Of a stretch of DNA of 64,000 nucleotides, positions 57,099 through 64,000 are shown one piece after another. The notes beneath the pieces are model-generated. The model was not told where the DNA came from and did not search any database. It saw nothing but the letters and a program-made list of their open reading frames with translations. Position 1 is the stretch's first letter, and each line of letters begins with the position of its first letter. Source of the DNA: Anaerohabitans sp964387285 (GTDB lineage: Bacteria; Zhuqueibacterota; Zhuqueibacteria; Residuimicrobiales; Residuimicrobiaceae). The stretch covers positions 1 through 64,000 of the forward strand of contig CAYLWO010000022.1 in NCBI GenBank assembly GCA_964387285.1, written 5' to 3'. Both the position numbers and the translations under genes were made by a program.

Positions 57099-58301
57099 TT
57101 ACTTGGTTTGGCTCAACGCCTGCCAACGCGTTTTTAAATATCTGTCCTGCAACGTTTCCATGAGATAATCGCAGAATTGCCGTCCGGTGGCGCCGTCGCT
57201 GCGGCCGGTGATGACCTTCTCTTTTTCATAACGACTGCAGATGTCCAGCGCCATCTCGATCTTTTCCGCTTTTTCCTTAAAGCCGATATGACGGACCATC
57301 ATGGCAGCGGCGCGTATTAAACTGCAGGGATCCGCATATTGGCCGCGACCCTCTTCGATCATCCGCGGGGCAGACCCATGGATCGCTTCGAACATGGCGT
57401 ATTGCTTGCCGATGTTGGCGCTGCCGGCTGTGCCGACGCCGCCCTGAAACTCGGCCGCTTCATCGGTTAAAATATCGCCGTATAAATTGGGCATGACCAA
57501 TACGCGGAATTGCGTGCGGCGTTTGGGATCGATCAACTTGGCGGTCATAATATCGATGTACCACGCATCCCATTTGACCTGAGGATAGTTCTTACCGATT
57601 CGTTCTGCGGTTTCCAAAAACATACCGTCTGTGGTTTTTATGACATTGGCTTTGGTTACGACCGTCACCTTGTTGATGTTGTTCTTGTGCGCATAATCAA
57701 AAGCCATCTCGATGATGCGCTCACAACCCTGTTTGGTCACAGCGGTAAAATCCACGGCCAGGTCTTCCGTGACCTGAATGCCTTTACTGCCGAGAATATA
57801 GGCGCCTTCGGTGTTTTCACGGAAAAAGACCCAATCGATGCCTTCCTGGGGCACCTGCACCGGTCGCACATTGGCGAACAGATCCAATTCGCGACGCATG
57901 GCCACATTGGCGCTTTCGATGTTGGGATAGGGGCCGCCCTTTTCCGGCGTGGTGGTGGGCGCTTTGAGAATCACGTGGCACGCTTTCAGTTCTGCCAGCA
58001 CGTCGTCCGGAATCGCTTTTACATGTTTGACGCGATTTTCGATCGTCAATCCTTCGATAGGGCGAAAAACCACTTTGCCGCCGGCGACCTCTTCTGCCAG
58101 CACATGTTCCAGCACGCGTTGCGTCTCCTGCGAGATGATGGGACCAATGCCGTCGCCCCAACACACGCCGATGATGATGGGTTTCAAAGCGCTGTAATCG
58201 GTCCATTCATTGGCCTTTTTCATGGCTGCCACGCGAGCCAGCTGTTCTTCCAACAAGGAAGCAAAATGGTTTTTCGCTTTTTCCAAATTTACTGACGACA
58301 T
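57099..58301 (-). CDS. Isocitrate dehydrogenase (isocitrate/isopropylmalate dehydrogenase family)
   Basis: A 400-residue beta-decarboxylating dehydrogenase, assigned to isocitrate oxidation to 2-oxoglutarate from its neighbours. It has GVCWGDGIGPIISQETQRV at the start, the substrate loop ESANVAMRRELDLFANVRPV, FRENTEGAYILGSKG, the Lys/Asn region VVTKANVIKTTDGMFLET, the metal-binding NLYGDILTDEAAEFQGG and the nucleotide-binding EAIHGSAPRMIEEGRG. Whether it uses NAD or NADP cannot be settled by eye. It overlaps the upstream 649-codon gene by 13 bases. Confidence 0.9.
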   Translation of the reverse strand: MSSVNLEKAKNHFASLLEEQLARVAAMKKANEWTDYSALKPIIIGVCWGDGIGPIISQETQRVLEHVLAEEVAGGKVVFRPIEGLTIENRVKHVKAIPDDVLAELKACHVILKAPTTTPEKGGPYPNIESANVAMRRELDLFANVRPVQVPQEGIDWVFFRENTEGAYILGSKGIQVTEDLAVDFTAVTKQGCERIIEMAFDYAHKNNINKVTVVTKANVIKTTDGMFLETAERIGKNYPQVKWDAWYIDIMTAKLIDPKRRTQFRVLVMPNLYGDILTDEAAEFQGGVGTAGSANIGKQYAMFEAIHGSAPRMIEEGRGQYADPCSLIRAAAMMVRHIGFKEKAEKIEMALDICSRYEKEKVITGRSDGATGRQFCDYLMETLQDRYLKTRWQALSQTK

Positions 58302-60151
58302 GATTGTTCCTTTCTGGTTTTATGATAGCTTTGTACAAGTTCGTTTTTGTGATGCAATATTTTTTCTATTTGTTGCAGCATGCCCCGCGCATAATGATGA
58401 TACTCGCCGCTGCTTTGTTTGGCTTCTTCCATGAGCCCTTGTTCGACCAAATGCATGAAGGAACTGAGCGAACTCGAGGCTATAGCGGTGGGAAAAGCCG
58501 CCCACTGAATCAACGAATGTTCGATCTCTTCATAATACGCCTGATGCGGACAATCTTTCACGCCTTTAAAAGGACAGGGATTGGCAGCGGTTTGGAATCC
58601 TTTGAGCGCCATGATCAACGGTTGATAATCATGACCGTGGAGCAACCTGGCAAATTGGAATTCCACCACTGACAACCAGGTCTTATCATCCGGATTCTGG
58701 TGATGCCGGTTGAGTCGCGATAAACAGATGCCCACGTCCGGATGCAATATCTCTTCCTGATAAATACGCATTTCACGCAACCGTCCATGCTCGTCTTCAC
58801 GCAAATCTCCGCCCAGCAACAACAAACAGAGAAAATATTGCGGATCAGCCAATTTCAAAAATGGACGATCCGGCAGAGTCTCGATGCTGATATGCAAACT
58901 GTGCGGTTTCACATCGATATAATCCACGGCCAGCTCGATCATACGGCTCAAAACCCAGGGGTCCTGTGTCGCGGGTTTGCTCACATCTCCCAAAAGACGG
59001 TAGCGGCCAAAGGCCAGTTCCAAAAAGCCGCGTGTGCGCACATCCGGAGAGGTCAGAAATCCGTGATCATCGATATGTGCGCCCAACTTCCACCCGCGCC
59101 GCATCAAATCAAAATCGTAGAAATAATAGAATCCGTCATACACCGGATCCTGATTTTCTGCAGCGCCGATGGCTCTGACGCCGAGGTTGGAAAATTCCAA
59201 TTCCGCGCCCAATGGATTCACACCGAGGCGTCGATTTTTTTTTACCCAATAAACAATCTCGTCCGCCAACGCATCCTGATAAATCTCTTCCGCAATCATG
59301 ACAGCAGCTACGGTGTAGTCGATGTAGCGGGAATCCGCATGATATTCAGCCACCTGCAATTGCGTCATGGCTGATGCCAGGCGATCTCGTTGCTCCTGCA
59401 AGAGCTTGAGCGCCATTAAACCCGAGATGGTGTGATGATAAAAGTGGGGCGCTGTCTGAACGCTGCCGCGATACTGGTTGCGGAACCTGTCTTCTATTTG
59501 ATTAAAAATTATAAATTTAACGGCAAGCTTTAAATAAGAGGACGCATAGGTCTTTGCTTTACGCTCCAGGGCCAGCCAATCCAGCGACGGCAGATTGGCG
59601 GCGGCGATTTCGTGTTTAATGATAAAAGAGGGCAAGCCGGCATCCTGGAAATGCTGACTGAGCAATGATTCAACCTCCTCGGAGAGCAGTTCGCGGGTAA
59701 TGCATAAAGCGAGATTTTTACGATCGATTAATAAACAGCGGTCTGCCTTGCCCTCCAGATAACCGTCGACCTGATTCAGGACAAACTCTTCAATTCGGTC
59801 CCGTTCCTGGAAGCCTTTTTTGAAATAACTTTTGAGCGCTTTGGGATTGCCGATGTAAACCCAGGCTGAGACGACCTCCTGGTCGAGTTTGATGCGCGCG
59901 AGCCGACGATGGTAGAGTTTTCCTTCGTCTTCGTATTTGTCCAATGTATGCATTACAGCAGGACTGAGACCGGTCAACAGTTTGCCGCGAACTTGCGATC
60001 CTTTCCACGGAACTGCAAAGGCAAAACTGTTGCGCGGCTGCACGCGGCGGTGGTCCAGCAGTTCGGCTTCTTGCCAGGGAAACGTGCGGCCGGTCAGAAT
60101 TTGAAAGTACTGATCGTTGTGCAACGAACCGTAGACAAAAAGTTTGTCCAA
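58289..60151 (-). CDS. Gamma-glutamylcyclotransferase-like domain fused to a possible amidoligase-like domain
   Basis: A two-part protein of about 620 residues. The first about 130 residues are an AIG2/gamma-glutamylcyclotransferase fold (LDKLFVYGSLHNDQYFQILT, the catalytic-type Glu in LDKYEDEGKLYHRRLARI, VSAWVYIG). The long remainder is unfamiliar. It contains PLGAELEFSNLG (about residue 315), YYFYDFDLMRRGWKLGAHID and HISIETLPDRPFLKLAD. The G-x-E-x-E-F motif and order recall the glutamate-cysteine-ligase-like amidoligases, which often accompany cyclotransferase-like proteins (family knowledge; assignment is tentative). TTG 60151 is chosen as the start; the frame extends to TTG 60238, over the citrate synthase end. 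It lies between citrate synthase and isocitrate dehydrogenase. Confidence 0.65.
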   Translation of the reverse strand: MDKLFVYGSLHNDQYFQILTGRTFPWQEAELLDHRRVQPRNSFAFAVPWKGSQVRGKLLTGLSPAVMHTLDKYEDEGKLYHRRLARIKLDQEVVSAWVYIGNPKALKSYFKKGFQERDRIEEFVLNQVDGYLEGKADRCLLIDRKNLALCITRELLSEEVESLLSQHFQDAGLPSFIIKHEIAAANLPSLDWLALERKAKTYASSYLKLAVKFIIFNQIEDRFRNQYRGSVQTAPHFYHHTISGLMALKLLQEQRDRLASAMTQLQVAEYHADSRYIDYTVAAVMIAEEIYQDALADEIVYWVKKNRRLGVNPLGAELEFSNLGVRAIGAAENQDPVYDGFYYFYDFDLMRRGWKLGAHIDDHGFLTSPDVRTRGFLELAFGRYRLLGDVSKPATQDPWVLSRMIELAVDYIDVKPHSLHISIETLPDRPFLKLADPQYFLCLLLLGGDLREDEHGRLREMRIYQEEILHPDVGICLSRLNRHHQNPDDKTWLSVVEFQFARLLHGHDYQPLIMALKGFQTAANPCPFKGVKDCPHQAYYEEIEHSLIQWAAFPTAIASSSLSSFMHLVEQGLMEEAKQSSGEYHHYARGMLQQIEKILHHKNELVQSYHKTRKEQSCRQ

Positions 60152-60215
60152 TGTGGCGTTCGAATTTTCCAAAAGAGTATGGTCTTTGGTCCCAGTGATA
60201 GTGATGGCTGTCCGG

Positions 60216-61601
60216 TCAGGCCATATCCGGAGCGCCAAAGTGTTTCTTGAACTGGATATTCATCTCTTCGGGCGAAATGGCCGTGATGCGTCCATCCTGA
60301 TATTGTTCTTCCACCCATTCGAATATTTTTGCAATGCGGGGATCACGTTTGTCCAGAGTCGGCTTGCCCAACTTTTGCATCTCCCGATTGACCCAAAAGC
60401 CGACGCCGGCAATGCCGGAGCGATCGGTAATGTTGACATCCAGCGGGCGCTTTAAAATTTTAGCCGTATCAAAAATGTTATAGATCTCTTCGTTTTTGAT
60501 TACGCCGTCTGCATGAATGCCGGCCATGGTCACATTGAACCGTTCGCCTACAAACGGGAAATTGCCCGGAATGGCGACGCCCATTTCGCGAACATAGTTG
60601 GCGATATCCGTGATCGCCGTCAGGTCCATGCCGTTGGCGCTGCCGGTGAGTGCGGCATATTCTATGGCCAGCGCTTCCAGCGGCGAGTTGCCGGTGCGTT
60701 CGCCAAAGCCGAGTATGGCGCCGTTGGCTGCGGCCACGCCGGATAACCAGGCGGCGACAGAATTGACATGCACTTTATGAAAGTCATTGTGTCCGTGCCA
60801 TTCCAAATCCTGCGACGGAATGCCGAATTCATGCTGCAGGTGATAAACCATTTTGGGCACACTGCGCGGCAAGGTGGCGTGCGGCCAGGGCAGTCCGTAT
60901 CCCATGGTATCGCACAAACGGATTTTAATACGCAAGCCGGATTTTTGCGAGAATTGCAGCAACTCTTCGGTGAACGGCATGACGCAGCCCCAAAAATCCG
61001 CGCGCGTGATGTCTTCATAATGACAACGGATGGCCTCCAGCCCCGCTTCGGCCGCTGCGTGAACCACCTGCATAAAAGAATCGAGCACCTGACGGCGCGT
61101 TTTTTTGAATTTCATGAAAATATGATAATCAGATATGGAGGTCAGCAATCCCGTTTCTTTGAGTCCCACCTGTTTGACCAATTCAAAATCAGCGGCATTG
61201 GCGCGTATCCAGGCCGTGACCTCCGGAAACCGGTAAGCTTTGTTGCGCACCTCTTCGACTATTTCACGATCCCGACTGGTGTAGATGAAAAATTCGGATT
61301 GACGGATAATACCGTTTGGCCCGGAAAGTCTGTGCAGCAGATCAAAAAGCCTGGAGACCTGTTCAACGGTGAAAGGCGTCCTGGCCTGTTGGCCGTCGCG
61401 AAAGCTCGTGTCGGTAATCCAGAATTCATTTGCCGGTTTCATTTCTACCAGGGCATCTTCAAAGGCGGCTCGGGGAATTTCGCTGTAGGGAAATTGATCA
61501 CGCATCAGGTTGGGTTCTTCCACATCCTGCAGAGGAAAGCGCATAACACTATTCTTTGCTCTCGTAAAAGTGCGCAAATCAGCCCTCTCCTGACTGTTCA
61601 T
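60216..61601 (-). CDS. Probable Re-type citrate synthase (HMG-lyase/isopropylmalate synthase family)
   Basis: A 461-residue acyl-CoA Claisen condensation enzyme of the DRE-TIM superfamily. It contains NEFWITDTSFRDGQQARTPF, IRQSEFFIYTSRDREIVEE, GLKETGLLTSISDYHIFMKF, CHYEDITRADFWGCVMPF, IRLCDTMGYGLPWPHATLPR, LEWHGHNDFHKVHVNSVA, GERTGNSPLEALAIEY and MAGIHADGVIKNEEIYNIFD. The DTSFRDGQQAR and FFIYTSRDREIVEE wording is, to my knowledge, that of Re-citrate synthase from anaerobes such as Clostridium kluyveri, rather than isopropylmalate or homocitrate synthase. The neighbours aconitase and isocitrate dehydrogenase support this. AAGGA precedes ATG 61601. It is the first gene of the operon. Confidence 0.78.
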   Translation of the reverse strand: MNSQERADLRTFTRAKNSVMRFPLQDVEEPNLMRDQFPYSEIPRAAFEDALVEMKPANEFWITDTSFRDGQQARTPFTVEQVSRLFDLLHRLSGPNGIIRQSEFFIYTSRDREIVEEVRNKAYRFPEVTAWIRANAADFELVKQVGLKETGLLTSISDYHIFMKFKKTRRQVLDSFMQVVHAAAEAGLEAIRCHYEDITRADFWGCVMPFTEELLQFSQKSGLRIKIRLCDTMGYGLPWPHATLPRSVPKMVYHLQHEFGIPSQDLEWHGHNDFHKVHVNSVAAWLSGVAAANGAILGFGERTGNSPLEALAIEYAALTGSANGMDLTAITDIANYVREMGVAIPGNFPFVGERFNVTMAGIHADGVIKNEEIYNIFDTAKILKRPLDVNITDRSGIAGVGFWVNREMQKLGKPTLDKRDPRIAKIFEWVEEQYQDGRITAISPEEMNIQFKKHFGAPDMA

Positions 61602-61792
61602 ATGCGTTCCTTTCTTTGAAAACGGGACTTGTGGTCGATTTCAATTCCTGACATTTGCTTTTTAAAATATTCAGTGGTAACAGATAGTATAGTAGGTTTA
61701 ACGCAAAATATCAAGGGATTATTTCATTGCATTTAAATCTAAATTGCAATATATTAAATACAAAGAAGCATAATTTCTATTATTATAAGACG

Positions 61793-62332
61793 ATGCGATA
61801 CCTTCTGATATTATTATGTTTACTGTCAGCTGCCTGGTGCCAAACCAAAGGTAAGAAAGCAGCAACTACTGAACCGGATTCGACGACCAGCGCTCTGGAT
61901 GAGTCCTGGGATCCGGCTACGCTTTTGGAGATGAGCCTGGATCCTGGTCATGCGGATCGAGATTTGCTTCGTCCGGATCAGTACGAGCGTTTTTTAAAGG
62001 GTGGGAACCCGGAAGTGCCGGATATCAATGCCAGGGTCAATGGCTACCGAGTACAACTGATCGCTACGCGCAATGAGAGCGAAGCGCGCAGCAACATGGA
62101 GAATGCCCTATCGTTTTTTCCGGAACGGGTCTATCTTTTGTTTGACAGTCCTTTTTATAAATTACGCGTCGGCGATTGCGTGTTGCGCAGCGATGCCGAT
62201 TCTCTGCAACAACGGGCGATCCATCGAGGTTTTTCCAGCGCGTGGATTATTGCTTCCCAGGTTTTTTTACATCCCCCGCAACAGGAGAATTTTATTTCCA
62301 TGCCGGTCGATACCACGCGACTGCAACCCTGA
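61793..62332 (+). CDS. Exported SPOR-domain protein
   Basis: A 179-residue protein with a signal peptide (MRYLLILLCLLSAAWCQTKG) and one SPOR domain at about 80-160 (VNGYRVQLIATRNESEARSN, FFPERVYLLFDSPFYKLRVG, IHRGFSSAWIIASQVF). SPOR domains bind denuded glycan strands of peptidoglycan at division sites. AWC could be a lipobox-like site, though the residue context is not ideal. ATG 61793 is preferred to an upstream start at 61727, which adds 22 residues without a signal. The 190-base region before it is AT-rich and holds its likely promoter. Confidence 0.82.
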   Translation: MRYLLILLCLLSAAWCQTKGKKAATTEPDSTTSALDESWDPATLLEMSLDPGHADRDLLRPDQYERFLKGGNPEVPDINARVNGYRVQLIATRNESEARSNMENALSFFPERVYLLFDSPFYKLRVGDCVLRSDADSLQQRAIHRGFSSAWIIASQVFLHPPQQENFISMPVDTTRLQP

Positions 62333-62511
62333 TCGATTTCACTGCCGCGAGTTCTCTGCAAGTTTGCCCTTCGCTCTTTTTTCCGGTTGTTTTTAAGCAT
62401 TTTTTTTATTATATTTAAGGAAGGCTATTTTTTTTTATTATAGCTGCCAACCCGGAATTCACACCGATCCCGTTTACCGATTTGGTAGCGGGCTTTTATT
62501 TAGGAGGGTTT

Positions 62512-63261
62512 ATGTCAGGACATTCCAAATGGGCAACCATCAAACGTAAAAAAGGTAAAACCGACGCCGAGCGCGGACGGTTGTTCACTCGGTTGATTAA
62601 AGAAATTACCATTGCCGCGCGCAATGGCGGAGGCGATGAGGCTTCCAATCCCCGTTTGCGGACCGCTGTGCTGGCCGCCAAAGCTGCCAATATGCCGGCT
62701 GCCAACATCGACCGTGCCGTCAAACGCGGCACCGGCGAACTGGAAGGTGTGAATTATGAAGAGATCGTATATGAAGGGTATGGGCCCAGTGGTACGGCCT
62801 TTTATGTGGAAGTGGTAACAGACAATAAAAATAGAACCGTGGCCGAGATGCGCCACCTCTTTTCCAAATACGGCGGCAATTTGGGCGTCAGCGGCAGCGT
62901 CGCCCGTTTGTTCAGCAAAAAGGGCGTGATCGTGGTTCCGGCCGGCGGCGTCACCGAAGATGCCTTGATGGAGGCCACGTTGGATGCCGGCCCGGACGAT
63001 ATTATTCAGGATGGAGAGATTTTCCAGATTACCACAGAACCGGGCAAATTGGAACCGGTGAAAAAAGCGCTGGACGCTGCCGGACTGAAATATGATTCAG
63101 CCGAGGTGACCATGGAAGCATCCAATGTCATCAAGGTGGAAGGCAAAGCAGCCGAGTCGTTGCTGAAATTGGCAGACGCTCTGGAAGAGCACGATGATGT
63201 GCAAAACGTATATTCAAATTTTGATATCGACGAAAAAACACTGGCTTCGCTGGACGCTTGA
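62512..63261 (+). CDS. yebC: YebC/PmpR family regulatory protein
   Basis: A 249-residue cytosolic protein of the YebC/TACO1 family, regarded as a transcriptional or translational regulator. It starts MSGHSKWATIKRKKGKTDAE, the family hallmark. AARNGGGDEASNPRLRTAVL, GTGELEGVNYEEIVYEGYGP and LSG-type VSGSVARLFSKKGVI also fit. TAGGAGGG lies just before ATG 62512. The stop overlaps ruvC (TGATG), so it is the first gene of yebC-ruvC-ruvA, a common arrangement. Confidence 0.96.
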   Translation: MSGHSKWATIKRKKGKTDAERGRLFTRLIKEITIAARNGGGDEASNPRLRTAVLAAKAANMPAANIDRAVKRGTGELEGVNYEEIVYEGYGPSGTAFYVEVVTDNKNRTVAEMRHLFSKYGGNLGVSGSVARLFSKKGVIVVPAGGVTEDALMEATLDAGPDDIIQDGEIFQITTEPGKLEPVKKALDAAGLKYDSAEVTMEASNVIKVEGKAAESLLKLADALEEHDDVQNVYSNFDIDEKTLASLDA

Positions 63262-63758
63262 TGATCATCATGGGGATTGATCCCGGCAGCGCCAGTACCG
63301 GTTATGGCGTGATCGATCGCGAAACCAGAGGCGCCATGGCCTATGTGTCCACCGGTTGCATCCGTACGGACGCCAAAGCGCCATTTGCGCAGCGTTTAAA
63401 GACCATATATGATGAGGTGCAACGTCTCATCGCAGTTCATCGACCGCAACAGATCGCGTTTGAAGAGATTTTTTTAAGCCGCAACGTCAAGTCAGCCCTG
63501 CAACTGGGGCAGGCGCGTGGTGCAGCCATTATTGCCGCTGTGAATGCTCATATTCCCATCTTTTTTTATGCAGCGCGCGAGGTCAAGCAAGCGGTGACCG
63601 GTTATGGCGCTGCGGGCAAGGAGCAAGTCCGCAGCATGGTGAGTGGATTGCTCAAGATAGACATGTCTTCTCGACCTTTGGATGCCTCAGACGCCCTGGC
63701 CATTGCCATCTGTCACAGTCACCGTGTCCGTGAAAATCCGGAGTATGTCGATTTATGA
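63261..63758 (+). CDS. ruvC: Holliday junction resolvase RuvC
   Basis: A 165-residue endonuclease that cleaves Holliday junctions with RuvAB. Catalytic acids are seen in MGIDPGSASTGYGVIDRE (Asp), QQIAFEEIFLSRNVKSALQL (Glu pair) and RPLDASDALAIAICHSH (Asp pair). YGAAGKEQVRSMVSGLL fits the family. ATG 63261 overlaps the yebC stop; a TTG just upstream is not needed. The stop overlaps ruvA (ATGA). Confidence 0.97.
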   Translation: MIIMGIDPGSASTGYGVIDRETRGAMAYVSTGCIRTDAKAPFAQRLKTIYDEVQRLIAVHRPQQIAFEEIFLSRNVKSALQLGQARGAAIIAAVNAHIPIFFYAAREVKQAVTGYGAAGKEQVRSMVSGLLKIDMSSRPLDASDALAIAICHSHRVRENPEYVDL

Positions 63759-64000
63759 TCGCGTTTATTCGAGGCGCCTGTGTGGTTAAAAGTCCGACCC
63801 GCGTCGTGATCCAAACTGCCGGCATCGGCCTGGAAGCGCTTATTCCGGTTTCTACCTTTGAAAAGTTGCCGGAAATTGGCGCAGAGATCACTCTGCACAC
63901 GCATCTGCATGTACGGGAGGATGCGCTGACCCTGGTCGGATTTGCCACGCTGGAAGAAAAAGAGCTGTTTCTGTTATTGCTTTCGGTCAGCGGCATCGGC
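63755..64000 (+). CDS. ruvA: Holliday junction DNA helicase subunit RuvA, 5' part (cut by window end)
   Basis: The first 82 codons only. They read MIAFIRGACVVKSPTRVVIQ, then GIGLEALIPVSTFEKLPEIG, THLHVREDALTLVGFATLEE and LLLLSVSGIG, the N-terminal OB domain and the start of the helix-hairpin-helix of RuvA. The remainder lies beyond the window. ATGA overlap with ruvC shows coupling. Confidence 0.93.
   Translation, partial: MIAFIRGACVVKSPTRVVIQTAGIGLEALIPVSTFEKLPEIGAEITLHTHLHVREDALTLVGFATLEEKELFLLLLSVSGIG

Noticed and set aside
60216..61601. Calling the citrate synthase gene 2-isopropylmalate synthase
   Set aside because: There is no leuA-type regulatory C-terminal domain, and the gene sits with aconitase and isocitrate dehydrogenase instead of leucine genes. 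The FFIYTSRDREIVEE segment fits Re-citrate synthase better.
1..64000. CRISPR array
   Set aside because: Repeats in the window are dispersed palindromes and not regularly spaced direct repeats, and no cas genes are present.

Overview
The window looks like a scaffold from an uncultured member of the Fibrobacteres-Chlorobi-Bacteroidetes neighbourhood, most like KSB1, Calditrichota or Ignavibacteria-type lineages. This is inferred from several signs. Six secreted proteins end in a PNPFNP-type or FlgD-like beta-sandwich tail of the type IX secretion (T9SS) sorting kind. There are PorV-like outer-membrane proteins, TonB receptors with an N-terminal carboxypeptidase-regulatory-like domain, a Re-type citrate synthase, and start sites with AGGAGG-type ribosome binding sites. 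One 100-N gap (45849-45948) is flanked by an exact 55-bp duplication, so this is an assembled scaffold.

Layout. 1-4.7 kb: a lipoprotein PpiC isomerase, then an ECF sigma factor, its zinc-binding anti-sigma factor and a DUF4097-like beta-repeat exported protein. 5.2-16.8 kb: module A on the plus strand (TonB receptor, very large secreted protein, PorV-like protein, repeat-rich sortable protein). 17-22.3 kb: a second PpiC-like lipoprotein, a YhhN membrane protein on the minus strand, a BNR-repeat secreted protein and a coupled uncharacterised secreted protein. 22.7-26.9 kb: a RiPP cassette with two PqqD-type recognition proteins, two different radical SAM/SPASM enzymes, an 81-residue Cys/Gly-rich precursor and an HPr-kinase-like P-loop protein. 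27-32.1 kb: GH13 glycosidase, xylulokinase-type kinase and a 57-residue CCC-containing protein on minus, then acetate kinase on plus. 32.5-40.6 kb: module B on minus, with the same gene order as module A. 41-45.7 kb: a secreted GH44 glucanase coupled to a URO-D family protein, then a phospholipase D-like protein.

46-51.8 kb: a sortable beta-propeller-like protein, an internally deleted GNAT pseudogene, an SPFH/NfeD pair, elongation factor P with an unusual loop tip, a small conserved protein, a GNAT acetyltransferase and a DUF2293 protein. 52-61.6 kb: a minus-strand operon coding Re-citrate synthase, a gamma-glutamylcyclotransferase-like protein fused to a possible amidoligase, isocitrate dehydrogenase, aconitase, a malate/lactate dehydrogenase and an RNA methyltransferase. 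Together these make the oxidative TCA arm to 2-oxoglutarate in an apparently anaerobic organism. 61.8-64 kb: a SPOR-domain lipoprotein-like protein and yebC-ruvC-ruvA, with ruvA cut by the window end.

Intergenic DNA is rich in small palindromic repeats: five copies of a CCTTGCGAAGG palindrome, copies of a TGTCGGACACC palindrome (one split by a second structured element with its own 13-bp terminal inverted repeats), and several other families. The strongest candidate for an undescribed system is the RiPP cassette at 22676-26937. Next come the duplicated TonB/secreted/PorV/sortable-protein modules and the cyclotransferase-amidoligase fusion.
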